A stretch of DNA of 64,000 nucleotides from contig CACWVU010000017.1 in NCBI GenBank assembly GCA_902764415.1, forward strand, positions 1 through 64,000. Reading direction: 5' to 3'. Numbering within the stretch: position 1 is the first letter of the stretch; every line of letters begins with the position of its first letter. Below are positions 56,258-64,000 of the stretch, in pieces. The translations under genes and the position numbers were made by a program. Source of the stretch: an uncultured bacterium (GTDB taxonomy: Bacteria > Verrucomicrobiota > Kiritimatiellia > RFP12 > UBA1067). Under the pieces are notes generated by a model, which worked only from the letters and a program-made list of their open reading frames with translations, had not been told where the DNA came from and ran no database searches.

Positions 56258-57315
56258 TCCCCTTCCACCATGTCCGCCACCCTGGCGGCTGCGTCCGGCG
56301 TGGCCAGCGCCTTCATCTTCTCGGACATCCCGGCGAGCCGCGCCGGGTTGTCGTAGAACCCCAGAAGGTGGCGGCATGCCTGCAGGGGGTCGAGCTTGGA
56401 CTGCACGCCCTCGTCCGCCGCGCCGTGCGAGGCGAAGGCGTCCGCGTTGAAGTGCTGGTGGTTGCGCACCGCCGACGGCAGCGGCACGAGCAGCGCGGGC
56501 TTGCCGCACGCGGCGAGCTCGAAGCAGGTGGACGCGCCCGCGCGCGCGACCACCACGTCGGCGGACGCGAACGCGGACGCCATGTCGGTCTCGAAGGCGT
56601 GGACGCGCGCGGGGATCTCGGCGTTCGCGTACGCCGCGGCGACCTCAGCCTCGTCCTTCGCGCCGGTCTGGTGGATCACGTAGAGCTTCCTCCCCGCGCC
56701 GCGGCGGTCGAGCTCCGCCTTCATCTTCACGAGCGCCTTGCTCATCAGCTCGTTCACGGCGTGCGCGCCCTGCGAGCCGCCGGTCACGAAGACCACGAAG
56801 GAGTCCGGCGGGATGAAGCCGAAGCGCGAGCCAGAGGCGATCTCGGCGCGCACCGGGAGGCCCGTCACCACCGTCTTCACGCCCGGCAGGTACTTCGCCG
56901 TGCTGTCGAAGCTGATCGCCACCGCGTCGGCGAAGCGCGAGAGGAACTCGACCGCCTTGCCCGGCACCGTGTTCGCCTCGTGGAGGCAGATCCTCACCTT
57001 GCGGCTGCGGGCCGCCAGCACCGGCGGCAGCGACGAGTAGGAGCCCATCGCGAGGAGCGCGTCGGGACGGTTCCGCCGCATCTCGCGGCGGCAGCGGAGA
57101 ATCGAGGCGAAGTTGAAGAGCGCGTTGCGGATCTTAAGCTGCCGCGCGCCGGTGGAGAACACCGGACCCTGCCAGCGCTTCATCACCGAGCTCTCGACGT
57201 CACGGCCCGACTCCCACACCGTCACCTCGTGTCCGCGGCGCACGAGCTCCTCTGCCACCGCGAGCCCCGGAAACGCGTGTCCGCCGGTCCCTCCGCATGC
57301 CACTATGATCTTCAT
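56254..57315 (-). CDS. murG: UDP-GlcNAc:MurNAc-pentapeptide-lipid GlcNAc transferase
   Basis: 353 residues. The N-terminal loop GGTGGHAFPGLAVAEEL, then LLAMGSYSSLPP, CLHEANTVPGK, VTGLPVRAEI, VTGGSQGAHAVNELM and the donor-site VVARAGASTCFELAACGKPAL. MurG makes lipid II at the inner face of the membrane. Start: the upstream stop and the ATG overlap as TGATG; a GTG one codon earlier is also in frame. Sits between the BatC-like gene and the aminotransferase, away from a classical mur/dcw cluster. Confidence 0.95.
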   Translation of the reverse strand: MKIIVACGGTGGHAFPGLAVAEELVRRGHEVTVWESGRDVESSVMKRWQGPVFSTGARQLKIRNALFNFASILRCRREMRRNRPDALLAMGSYSSLPPVLAARSRKVRICLHEANTVPGKAVEFLSRFADAVAISFDSTAKYLPGVKTVVTGLPVRAEIASGSRFGFIPPDSFVVFVTGGSQGAHAVNELMSKALVKMKAELDRRGAGRKLYVIHQTGAKDEAEVAAAYANAEIPARVHAFETDMASAFASADVVVARAGASTCFELAACGKPALLVPLPSAVRNHQHFNADAFASHGAADEGVQSKLDPLQACRHLLGFYDNPARLAGMSEKMKALATPDAAARVADMVEGE

Positions 57316-58682
57316 CACCAGTCCCTTTCATTCGGCGGCAGCGGCGCCTTGCGCATCCGCGCCTTCTTGTCCGCCTCGTGTTCGTCGTTGCGCTCCTGCG
57401 CCTTCTTGAGCAGCGCCTCGATCTCCTTGTCCTCGGGCTTCTCCTCTTCCTCGCCTTCCTGGCCCTGGGCCTCCTCGGCCTCGGGCGGCTCCTCCTCCTG
57501 CTCGCCCTGGGTCTCGCCCTCGCCGTCCTCGGACTGCTGGTCCTGCTGCTGGTCCTGGTTCTGCTGCTGGTCCTGCTGCTGGTTCTGTCCCTGCTGTCCG
57601 CCGGACTGCGGCTGGCCCTGGCCGCCGCCGCTGTTGTCCTTCGGCAGCAGCTCGCGGATCTCGTTGAGGATGTCGCACGCCTTGAGCTGCTGGGGCGGGA
57701 CGCTCTTCTCGCAGCACTCGAGCTGGATCTTCTCCAGCTCGGTCGCGAGCGCGGAGATCTTCGCCTGGTCCTCGGCGGTGAACGGCGGCTTGTTGGTGTC
57801 GGCCTGCGCCTGCTGCTCGTAGTTCCTCGCCCAGGCCGGGAACTTGGCGCGGAACGAGCGGGTGAAGTCGAGCGCGTCCTGCTGCCACTCGCGTCCGTTC
57901 ACCGCCTCGACGTCGAGGTACGCGTTCGACTGCGCCACCAGGTCTTCGTCAACGGCCAGCGGCGGCAGCGCCACCAGCTTGAGGAATCGAGTAAAGTCGT
58001 GCTCGGCGTCGCTCATCGCCGAATACGCCTCGCTCTTCATGTCGGAAAGGTCCTTCGCCGCGGCCTTGGTCTTCGCCTGCGCCTGCTCGATCTGAGCGAC
58101 GATGGTCGCGGCCTGCTCCTCGTTGGTGACCGACTGCGCGATCGCCTCGCGCAGCGGATACCAGACGTCGACCAGTTTCTCGGCGCGCCGCGAAAGCGCG
58201 TCCGAGAGCGCCACCGCGCGCTCCGCGCGGTTGGTCAGGTAGCCGCCGGCCTCCACGAGAAGCCGCCGCGACTCGTACACCGCCTCGCGCAGCATCGCGC
58301 CTGGGTCCTTGCCCTGCGCCGCCTTGATGACAGCCTCGATGTGCTTCGTCTCGCGCTCGGCGGCGAGCCCGTCGACCGCGCGGGTGAAGTTGCGGTTCGC
58401 CTTCGCGTCGCCGGGCGCGGCCCTGAGCGCGATCTGCGCCGCCGCCGCGGCCTCCTCGCGGTCGCCGCGCGCATGGGCGATCGCCGCCACCACCTCCGCC
58501 GCGCGCGCGCCGTGGCTCTTCGAGAGCATCAGCGGACGCAGCACGCGGAGCGCGTTGGTGACGTCGCCGGCACGGTAGTACTCGACGCCCTCGTTCCACA
58601 CCTCGCCGTCGGTCCGCTCGGCGTCGCCGGCGAAAGCCGCCGCCAGCGCCGCCGCGGCAAATATGGCGAGTAACCCCCTCAT
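57315..58682 (-). CDS. BatC-like secreted TPR protein with Gln-rich linker
   Basis: 455 residues with a signal peptide (MRGLLAIFAAAALAAAFAGD). TPR-like helices at about 25-95 (VWNEGVEYYRAGDVTNALRV), a central helical region, then a Gln/Gly/Glu low-complexity linker at about 350-415 and the C-terminus EIEALLKKAQERNDEHEADK ending PPNERDW. The low-complexity region plus a terminal basic-acidic helix ending in D-W is typical of BatC/BatE proteins of the Bacteroides aerotolerance operon. BatA, BatB and MoxR are not in the window, so the function is uncertain. Coupled to pyrF by ATGA and to murG by TGATG. Confidence 0.65.
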   Translation of the reverse strand: MRGLLAIFAAAALAAAFAGDAERTDGEVWNEGVEYYRAGDVTNALRVLRPLMLSKSHGARAAEVVAAIAHARGDREEAAAAAQIALRAAPGDAKANRNFTRAVDGLAAERETKHIEAVIKAAQGKDPGAMLREAVYESRRLLVEAGGYLTNRAERAVALSDALSRRAEKLVDVWYPLREAIAQSVTNEEQAATIVAQIEQAQAKTKAAAKDLSDMKSEAYSAMSDAEHDFTRFLKLVALPPLAVDEDLVAQSNAYLDVEAVNGREWQQDALDFTRSFRAKFPAWARNYEQQAQADTNKPPFTAEDQAKISALATELEKIQLECCEKSVPPQQLKACDILNEIRELLPKDNSGGGQGQPQSGGQQGQNQQQDQQQNQDQQQDQQSEDGEGETQGEQEEEPPEAEEAQGQEGEEEEKPEDKEIEALLKKAQERNDEHEADKKARMRKAPLPPNERDW

Positions 58683-59374
58683 CCCCCGATCTCTTGGACG
58701 ATCGCCCGCGCCGCCGCCACCGGGTCAGGCGCCGCCAGCACCGGGCGCCCGACCACCAGGTGCGTCGCGCCGTCGCGCACCGCCTCGGCCGGCGTCGCCA
58801 CGCGCTTCTGGTCGCCGAGGGCGCTTCCCGCCGGACGCACCCCCGGAGTCACGAAAATGGTCCCCGGACGCAGCGACCGCGAAAGCGACCCCACTTCCAG
58901 CGGCGAGCAGACGAGCCCGTCCGCGCCGGAGTCGACGGCGAGGGACGCCACCGCACGCACCTGTTCGGCCGGAGTCCGCCCGGCGACGCCGATGTCCGCG
59001 AGGTCCTGCGCGTCCATCGAGGTAAGCACCGTCACCGCGAGGATCTTCGGGGCCTCCTCGCCGAACTCCGCCGCCGCGTCCGCCGCCGCGCGCACCATCG
59101 CCCGGCCGCCGGAGGCATGGATGGTAAGGAGGTTGACGCCGAGCCGAGCGGCGGACTTCACCGCGCGCTCGACGGTGCGCGGGATGTCGTGGAACTTGAG
59201 GTCGAGGAACACGCGCTTGCCGAGGTCCCTGACCGCCTTGACGACGTCCGGGCCCTCGGCCGCGAAGAGCTCGAGGCCAATCTTGTAGAAGCCGACCGCG
59301 TCTCCGATCGTCTTCACCTTCTCCACCGCCTCGCCGCGGCTCGCCACGTCCAGCGCCACTATGAGCTCAGCCAT
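58679..59374 (-). CDS. pyrF: Orotidine 5'-phosphate decarboxylase
   Basis: 231 residues. Catalytic block FLDLKFHDIPRTVERAV (Asp-Lys-x-x-Asp centre), substrate-binding VTVLTSMDAQDL, and phosphate-binding FVTPGVRPAGSALGDQKRVA plus THLVVGRPVLAA. This is the last step of UMP synthesis. Full length for the bacterial class. Start ATG is 3 nt after the hisD stop; the stop overlaps the BatC-like ATG. Confidence 0.96.
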   Translation of the reverse strand: MAELIVALDVASRGEAVEKVKTIGDAVGFYKIGLELFAAEGPDVVKAVRDLGKRVFLDLKFHDIPRTVERAVKSAARLGVNLLTIHASGGRAMVRAAADAAAEFGEEAPKILAVTVLTSMDAQDLADIGVAGRTPAEQVRAVASLAVDSGADGLVCSPLEVGSLSRSLRPGTIFVTPGVRPAGSALGDQKRVATPAEAVRDGATHLVVGRPVLAAPDPVAAARAIVQEIGG

Positions 59375-59377
59375 CTC

Positions 59378-60685
59378 CTACCTCCTTTTCGCGGACTTTC
59401 CCTGCTTCTCGAAGCGGATCGACGCGGCGCGTCCGTGGCCGTCGAGACCCTCGACCGCGGCAAACGCGGCGATGGTCGGCGCCGTCTCGGCGAGGTCGGC
59501 GCGGGTGAAGGCGACGAAGCTGTGGCGGCGGCGGAAGTCGTCCGGCGTAAGCCCGTTGAACATGTTGGCCGCGCCTCCGGTCGGCAGCACGTGGCTCGGA
59601 CCGGCGACGAAGTCGCCCGCCGACTCGGGCGTCCAGGGACCCGCGAACACCGCGCCGGCGGACCTCACGCCCTTCATCACCTTCAGCGCGTCCTTGGTCA
59701 TGATCTCGAAGTGCTCGGGCGCGAAGCGGTTCACGATCTCCAGCCCCTCGCGGACGCTCTTGGCGACGACAACGAGGATTCCGTCGCGGTCGATGACGCG
59801 CTGGACGAGCTCGCGGCGCGAGAGCGTCGCGGCCTGGACAAGCACCTCGTCACGCACCTTCTCGGCGAACCTGCGCGAGGTGGCGACGCAGAGCGACTTC
59901 TCCCAGCCGCTGCCGTGCTCGGCCTGGCTCAGCAGATCCGCCGCGATCCAGCGCGCGTCCACCGAGCCGTCGGCGAGGACGGCGATCTCGCTCGGACCCG
60001 CCACCTGGTCGATGGCGACGTAGCCGTAGACCTGGCGCTTCGCCGCGGTCACGAACGCGTTGCCGGGACCGGCGATCTTCTGCACCTTGCGGCAGGTCCT
60101 GGTGCCGAACGCCATCATGCCGATCGCCTGGATGCCGCCGACGCGGTATACCTCGGTCGCCCCCGCGAGCCTGAGCGCGTAGAGGAGGACGGGGTTCACC
60201 TTGCCGTCGCGCCCGGCCGGCGTGCAGGCGACTATCTCCTTCACCCCGGCGGCCTTCGCGAGCGTTACCGTCATCACCGAAGTCGAGGCGAGCGGCGCGG
60301 TGCCGCCGGGCACGTACACGCCCACGCGATCCATCGGGGAGTAGAACTCGCCCAGCCTGCCGCCGCGCGGCGAAGGCATCGACCACGCCTCGCGGAGCGA
60401 CGCCTTCGAGAACTTCAAGACGCGCCGGTGCGCGTCCTTGACCGCCTTGACGAGCTTCGCGTCGAGTCCCTTCTCCGACACCTTCGCGAGGTCCACCCTG
60501 AGCGCCGACGCCCGCGGCGCCCTGAAGCCCTCGAACTTCGCCACCAGCTCGACGACCGCCGCGTCGCCGCGCGCGCGGATCTCGGCAAGCGCAGCCGCCG
60601 CGGCGCGCTCGGCCTCCTCGGGGAACGCGGGACGCGCGTTGAAAGCCTCGATGCGCCGGTCGCCGGAATCGACAATCCTCACCAT
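59378..60685 (-). CDS. hisD: Histidinol dehydrogenase
   Basis: 435 residues, full length. VGVYVPGGTAPLASTSVMTV, QAIGMMAFGT, KIAGPGNAFVTAAKRQVYG, DQVAGPSEIAVLAD (substrate and NAD contacts), LLSQAEHGSG with zinc-binding Gln and His, RFAPEHFEIM (catalytic Glu-His) and AGDFVAGPSHVLPTGG with the further zinc ligands. It oxidises L-histidinol to histidine in two steps. The other his genes are not in the window; hisD is embedded in a fatty acid/nucleotide operon. Confidence 0.96.
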   Translation of the reverse strand: MVRIVDSGDRRIEAFNARPAFPEEAERAAAAALAEIRARGDAAVVELVAKFEGFRAPRASALRVDLAKVSEKGLDAKLVKAVKDAHRRVLKFSKASLREAWSMPSPRGGRLGEFYSPMDRVGVYVPGGTAPLASTSVMTVTLAKAAGVKEIVACTPAGRDGKVNPVLLYALRLAGATEVYRVGGIQAIGMMAFGTRTCRKVQKIAGPGNAFVTAAKRQVYGYVAIDQVAGPSEIAVLADGSVDARWIAADLLSQAEHGSGWEKSLCVATSRRFAEKVRDEVLVQAATLSRRELVQRVIDRDGILVVVAKSVREGLEIVNRFAPEHFEIMTKDALKVMKGVRSAGAVFAGPWTPESAGDFVAGPSHVLPTGGAANMFNGLTPDDFRRRHSFVAFTRADLAETAPTIAAFAAVEGLDGHGRAASIRFEKQGKSAKRR

Positions 60686-60704
60686 TGGCCCGGACCCTTC
60701 TCCG

Positions 60705-61196
60705 TCATCCCCGGCGGTCGCCGACGATCTTGCCGCCCATCATGCACTTGACGGTGCACTCCACCGCCGGCTCGCCCTTCTCGTTCGGCTCGCCGTTGAG
60801 GTAGCCGCGGCAGCGGTAGACGCCGAGCGGCACGCGCTCGCGCACGATCTCCACCACCGTCACCAGCTTGTCGCCGGGACGGAACGGCTGGCGGAAGCGC
60901 ACTTCGTCGATCGCCGCGAGCGCGAAGGCTACCTGCACACCCAGCACCTCGCGGGCGACCACGTTCGCGCCGGCGGCCTGGGCCATCGCCTCGACGAGCA
61001 CCACCCCCGGCACCACCGGGTAGTCCGGGAAGTGTCCCTTGAAGAATTCGTTCTTCTCCTGCGTGAAGGTGTACTCGGCGATGCAGCCGGTCTCGTCGCC
61101 GGCGATGAGCTTGTCCACGAAGAGAAACGGGGGACGGTGCGGCAGCAGTTCCACGCCGTCCCAGTTGAAGACGTTCTTGTACTTTGGCAGGTCCAT
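60705..61196 (-). CDS. fabZ: 3-hydroxyacyl-ACP dehydratase, FabZ type
   Basis: 163 residues, hot-dog fold. LLPHRPPFLFVDKLIAGDE, then the active-site block FFKGHFPDYPVVPGVVLVEA with catalytic His and, in LVEAMAQAAG, Glu. C-terminal RFRQPFRPGDKLVTVVEI. It dehydrates beta-hydroxyacyl-ACP. Located 3 nt after fabF. The N-terminal ~10 residues (MDLPKYKNVF) are extra. Confidence 0.93.
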   Translation of the reverse strand: MDLPKYKNVFNWDGVELLPHRPPFLFVDKLIAGDETGCIAEYTFTQEKNEFFKGHFPDYPVVPGVVLVEAMAQAAGANVVAREVLGVQVAFALAAIDEVRFRQPFRPGDKLVTVVEIVRERVPLGVYRCRGYLNGEPNEKGEPAVECTVKCMMGGKIVGDRRG

Positions 61197-61199
61197 GGC

Positions 61200-62483
61200 T
61201 TAAACCTTCTTGAATACCAGAATTCCGTTGTGTCCGCCGAATCCGAGCGAACTCGACATCGCGACGCGGATGTCGCGCGGATGGCCGACGTTGGGCGTGT
61301 AGTCGAGGTCCAGCGGCACCTCGCCCTTGGAAGCGTCGACCTCGAGGTCGGGCTCGTTGTAGTTCGGCGTCGGCGGCACGAAGCCGTCCTTCACCGCCAG
61401 CGCGGTGATCGCCGCCTCGATCGCGCCCGTCGCGCCGAGGCAGTGGCCGTGGCAGGGCTTGGTGGAGGAGATGGAGATCTTCTTCGCCCCCTCCTCGCCG
61501 AAGACGGTCTTGAACGCCTTGGTCTCCATCTGGTCGTTGAGGTGGGTGGAGGTGCCGTGGGCGTTGATGTAGTCGACGGTCGAGCGGTCGGTGACGCCGG
61601 CGTCGGCGAGCGCGACCTCGATCGCCCTGATCGAGCCCTCGCCGCTCGGGTCGGGCGCGGTGATGTGGTAGGCGTCGCACGTCGCCCCGTAGCCGGCGAG
61701 CTCGGCGTAGACCTTGGCGCCGCGCGCCTTGGCGTGCTCCTCGCTCTCGAGGATCAGTACTGCCGCGCCCTCGCCCATCACGAAGCCGTCGCGCCCCTTG
61801 GTGAAGGGACGGCACGCGGTCTCGGGCGTGTCGTTGTAGGAGGTGGAGAGCGCCTTCTCCTTCATGAAGCCGCCGACGGTGAACTCGATGATCACCGCCT
61901 CGGCGCCGCCGGCCACCACCACGTCGGCGCGGCCGGTGCGGATAAGGTCCATCGAGTAGCCGATCGCGTCGGTCGAGGACGCGCAGGCGGTGGTGAGGAC
62001 GTGGCAGGGGCCCTTCGCGCCGAGCGCGATCGCCACGTTGCCGGCGCCCTCGTTGGCGATGAGCTCGGGGATGGCGAGCGGCGAGAGCCGGTCGGGTCCC
62101 TTGTCGAAGAGCGTGCGGAACGCGTCTTCAGTCACCTCGAGCCCGCCGATGCCGACTCCGAAGATGGTGGCCACGCGGTTCATGTCGGGCTTCTTCTCGG
62201 CGTCGAAGCCGGCGTCGCGCCAAGCCTCGTTGGCCGTCGCCACCGCGTACTGCGAGAACTTCGCCATGTGCCGCGCCTCGCGCTTCTCCAGGAGCCCCGC
62301 GCCGAGCGCGTACTCCTCGAAGCCCTTCACCTCCGCCGCAACCTGGCAGGTGCAGCGCGAGGGGTCGAACTTGGTTATGCGGCCGACGCCGGGCTTGCCG
62401 GCCTTCACCGCCTCCCAGGTCGCGTCCTTGCCGTTGCCGACAGCGGTCAGCATGCCGATGCCGGTGATCATCACTTTCTTCAT
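61200..62483 (-). CDS. fabF: 3-oxoacyl-ACP synthase II
   Basis: 427 residues from the ATG that follows AAGGAGAAGCGAA; a longer in-frame stretch upstream overlaps fabH and has no homology. Catalytic Cys in TTACASSTDAIGYS, His in NAHGTSTHLND and His in KPCHGHCLGATG (an unusual K-P-C-H-G-H variant of K-S-x-x-G-H). C-terminal MSSSLGFGGHNGILVF. It elongates acyl-ACP with malonyl-ACP. Second gene of the ten-gene operon. Confidence 0.95.
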   Translation of the reverse strand: MKKVMITGIGMLTAVGNGKDATWEAVKAGKPGVGRITKFDPSRCTCQVAAEVKGFEEYALGAGLLEKREARHMAKFSQYAVATANEAWRDAGFDAEKKPDMNRVATIFGVGIGGLEVTEDAFRTLFDKGPDRLSPLAIPELIANEGAGNVAIALGAKGPCHVLTTACASSTDAIGYSMDLIRTGRADVVVAGGAEAVIIEFTVGGFMKEKALSTSYNDTPETACRPFTKGRDGFVMGEGAAVLILESEEHAKARGAKVYAELAGYGATCDAYHITAPDPSGEGSIRAIEVALADAGVTDRSTVDYINAHGTSTHLNDQMETKAFKTVFGEEGAKKISISSTKPCHGHCLGATGAIEAAITALAVKDGFVPPTPNYNEPDLEVDASKGEVPLDLDYTPNVGHPRDIRVAMSSSLGFGGHNGILVFKKV

Positions 62484-62518
62484 TTCGCTTCTCCTTGTTG
62501 TAAATCCGCCGCGCCGAC

Positions 62519-63541
62519 TCAGAGGTTCGGCCACGTCATGTAGGTTCCGCCGTAGGTGAGCCCGGCGCCGAAGCCGACGAGCACGATGCGCATGCCGTCC
62601 TTCAGCTCCCCCGCCCTGACCGCCTGGTCGAGCGAGATCGGCACCGACGCCGCCGAGGTGTTGGCCGTCGTCTCGAGGTTCAGCCAGAACTTCGAGAGCG
62701 GCAGCTTCATCCGCCGCGCCGTCGCCTCGATGATGCGCCCGTTCGCCTGGTGGGCGAAGACGCGGTCGAGCGACTCCGGCGTGGTGCCGAGGCGCTCGCA
62801 GAGGTCGCCCACCACCTTCGAGAGCTTGCGCACCGCGAAGGCGAAGACGTCGTGGCCCTGCAGCGTCAGCTGCGGCAGCTGCGGCTCGCCCTTGAGCGGG
62901 ACTCCGGTGAGCGGGTCGAACTTCGGCGCCTCGCGGGTGCCGCCGGTGCGCATGATGAACGCCTGGCCCTTGCCGTCCGCGCCCAGAATCGTGTGCGCGG
63001 TCGTCTTGGCCGACGCCATGCCCGGCCCCTCGTCGTTCCCGAGCACCACCGCCCCGGCGCCGTCGCCGAAGAGGATGCAGCTCGAGCGGTCGGTCCAGTC
63101 GAGGATGCGCGTCAGGCACTCGGCGCCGATGACGATTGCCTTCTTGTCGGGGTAGAAGTTCACGAACCCGCGCGCCTGCTCGAGCGCGTAGACGAAGCCG
63201 GCGCAGGCCGCCTGCAGGTCGAACGCGCCCGCGTTCACGCAGCCCAGGAGGTCCTGCACGATGCACGCGGTGGACGGAAAGGTGCCGTAGTCGGGCGACG
63301 AGGTCGCCACCACGATGAGCCCGATTTCCTCGGGCTTCACCCCGGACATCTCCAGCGCCTCGCGCGCGGCCTCGGCCGCCATCGAGGAGGTCGTCTCGCC
63401 CTCGCCGGCGACATGTCGCGCATGAATGCCGGTGTGGGAGAATATCCACTCGTCGCTCGTGTCCAAGGATGCGGCGATGTCGCCGTTGGTTACCACTTTC
63501 GGCGGCAGATAGCTCCCAGTTCCTAATATCTTGATTCCCAT
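62519..63541 (-). CDS. fabH: 3-oxoacyl-ACP synthase III
   Basis: 340 residues. DEWIFSHTGIHARH, catalytic Cys in LQAACAGFVYALEQ, His in VFAHQANGRII, Asn in TTANTSAASVPISL, and the C-terminal VLVGFGAGLTYGG. FabH starts chains from acetyl- or branched acyl-CoA and malonyl-ACP. First gene of the ten-gene operon; the -10 is 8 nt before the ATG (leaderless). acpP, fabD and fabG are not in the window. Confidence 0.96.
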   Translation of the reverse strand: MGIKILGTGSYLPPKVVTNGDIAASLDTSDEWIFSHTGIHARHVAGEGETTSSMAAEAAREALEMSGVKPEEIGLIVVATSSPDYGTFPSTACIVQDLLGCVNAGAFDLQAACAGFVYALEQARGFVNFYPDKKAIVIGAECLTRILDWTDRSSCILFGDGAGAVVLGNDEGPGMASAKTTAHTILGADGKGQAFIMRTGGTREAPKFDPLTGVPLKGEPQLPQLTLQGHDVFAFAVRKLSKVVGDLCERLGTTPESLDRVFAHQANGRIIEATARRMKLPLSKFWLNLETTANTSAASVPISLDQAVRAGELKDGMRIVLVGFGAGLTYGGTYMTWPNL

Positions 63542-63549
63542 AGCCGCGT

Positions 63550-63555
63550 ATTATA
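63550..63555 (-). promoter_or_regulatory. Extended -10, leaderless promoter of the fabH operon
   Basis: Minus strand AAATATGGTATAATACGCGG, eight nt before the fabH ATG. No other promoter of this type is seen until the thiN promoter at 53260, so the following ten genes are probably one transcript. Confidence 0.7.
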
Positions 63556-63599
63556 CCATATTTGGCGGGTTAGGTGGTTATGCGGCTGGGGGAAAGAGA

Positions 63600-63851
63600 A
63601 GAAACTCCGATGGTTTGGGTTCTCGCTACCGCTCCACTGCTTCGCATCCAGCAACCCCTATCCAGTTCCGCGGCAGATTTGGTTCACACAGAGGCGCAGA
63701 GGCACAGAGTTATTTTTAACTGGGGGCAAGCCCCCAGACCCCCAAGGCCCCTGCGGCGGAGCCGCAGATCAAACCCATGGTCACCGCGACCGTGTTGAGC
63801 GAATGCTATGCGCGAAGCATAGTCCATTCTGCGGAGCGGTAGCGAGAGCGC
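63600..63851. mobile_element. MITE-like element, copy 2 (252 nt, right end missing)
   Basis: Same orientation as copy 1 at 50269, about 97% identical by eye with a one-base deletion in the CCACGGCCAACTGCGG region. The left end GAAACTCCGATGG is present; the right inverted repeat is replaced by the rlmN promoter region. The three hairpins are all kept. It fills the fabH-rlmN divergent gap. Confidence 0.88.
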
Positions 63852-63863
63852 CACGAAATATGG

Positions 63864-63869
63864 TATAAT
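63864..63869 (+). promoter_or_regulatory. Extended -10, leaderless promoter of rlmN
   Basis: Plus strand AATATGGTATAATACGCACC then AATG; eight nt from -10 to ATG. It directly abuts the end of the MITE-like copy. Confidence 0.7.
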
Positions 63870-63877
63870 ACGCACCA

Positions 63878-64000
63878 ATGACCAAACCCGCCTGGAGCAT
63901 ACTGCCCGACGAGTGGAAGCCGATCCTGGTGGATCGGGGACTGCGCGCATTCAGGGCAGACCAGATACTCCAGTCGCTGTATCGCGATTGCATACGCGAC
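63878..64000 (+). CDS. rlmN: Probable 23S rRNA/tRNA adenine-C2 methyltransferase RlmN, N-terminus only
   Basis: 41 codons before the right edge: MTKPAWSILPDEWKPILVDR, then GLRAFRADQILQSLYRDCIR. The F-R-A-x-Q-I-x-x-x-L-Y pattern and its position match the start of RlmN radical SAM methyltransferases, which modify A2503 of 23S rRNA. The cluster and catalytic cysteines lie outside the window, so the call rests on the N-terminal block alone. The start follows from the leaderless promoter 8 nt upstream. Confidence 0.65.
   Translation, partial: MTKPAWSILPDEWKPILVDRGLRAFRADQILQSLYRDCIRD

Noticed and set aside
61200-63449. A single 749-residue FabH/FabF fusion-like frame
   Set aside because: The part before the FabF ATG is in a different frame from FabH and has no homology; a good ribosome site precedes the FabF start at 62483.

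Overview
The window is GC-rich bacterial DNA. It opens with the 5' end of a 16S rRNA gene on the minus strand, whose first ~80 bases look like the Verrucomicrobia-Kiritimatiellae-Lentisphaerae branch of the PVC superphylum. The gene content fits a Gram-negative gut anaerobe of that branch: lipid A and LPS export genes (lpxK, lptD, an LpxC-like protein), a V-type ATPase, many secreted glycan-degrading enzymes (sialidase-like, GH78, GH106, GH31, GH38) and a TRL-type lipoprotein. The lineage is an inference from short 16S sequence and gene content, without database comparison. Almost all genes are on the minus strand; the exceptions are a three-gene plus-strand island at 16.1-19.0 kb and the rlmN start at the right edge.

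Layout. 0-11 kb: rRNA leader, sialidase-like protein, lipoprotein, tRNA-Leu, a small KamA-type radical SAM enzyme, CstA and UraA transporters, an LpxC-like protein and a GH78 rhamnosidase. 11-21 kb (accessory region): an ECF sigma factor fused in frame to a secreted surface protein, a HipBA toxin-antitoxin pair, a compact RiPP-type locus (ABC exporter, 42-residue peptide, ATP-grasp ligase), and an ECF sigma factor overlapping a membrane Ser/Thr kinase. 21-29.5 kb: V-ATPase subunits K, I and D plus a membrane protein, a flavoprotein, an exonuclease, gmd and a TRL-like lipoprotein. 29.5-35 kb: a GH31-GH106 operon and HU. 35-45.5 kb: a three-gene TolQ/TolR-like membrane module, pilB and an rng-lptD-lpxK operon. 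45.5-50.2 kb: uxuA and a GH38-mutarotase fusion. 50.2-53 kb: repeat-rich segment with birA, an SDR, a GxxExxY gene and thiN. 53.3-63.5 kb: a ten-gene housekeeping operon (fabH-fabF-fabZ-hisD-pyrF-BatC-like-murG-aminotransferase-ThyX-like-phosphoesterase). The right edge has a second copy of a 0.25-kb repeat and the start of rlmN.

Three themes recur. First, promoters follow a stereotyped extended -10, TGGTATAATACGC. In about half the cases the ATG lies only 7-11 nt past the -10, so the transcript should be leaderless or nearly so; the others have a 30-200 nt leader and usually a Shine-Dalgarno site. Second, palindromic repeats sharing an AACTCCGAT end, and CTTTGTGTT-type hairpins, occur between genes and in frame inside uxuA and the GH38 gene. 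Third, several proteins are unusual fusions: sigma factor with surface protein, GH38 with mutarotase, permease with a TerB-like domain.

The best candidate for an undescribed system is the peptide locus at 16.1-19.0 kb. The ligase ends in the motif of omega-ester (graspetide) ATP-grasp enzymes, and the peptide has an acceptor/donor-rich tail but no known graspetide core consensus. A 15-bp perfect hairpin sits between peptide and ligase.
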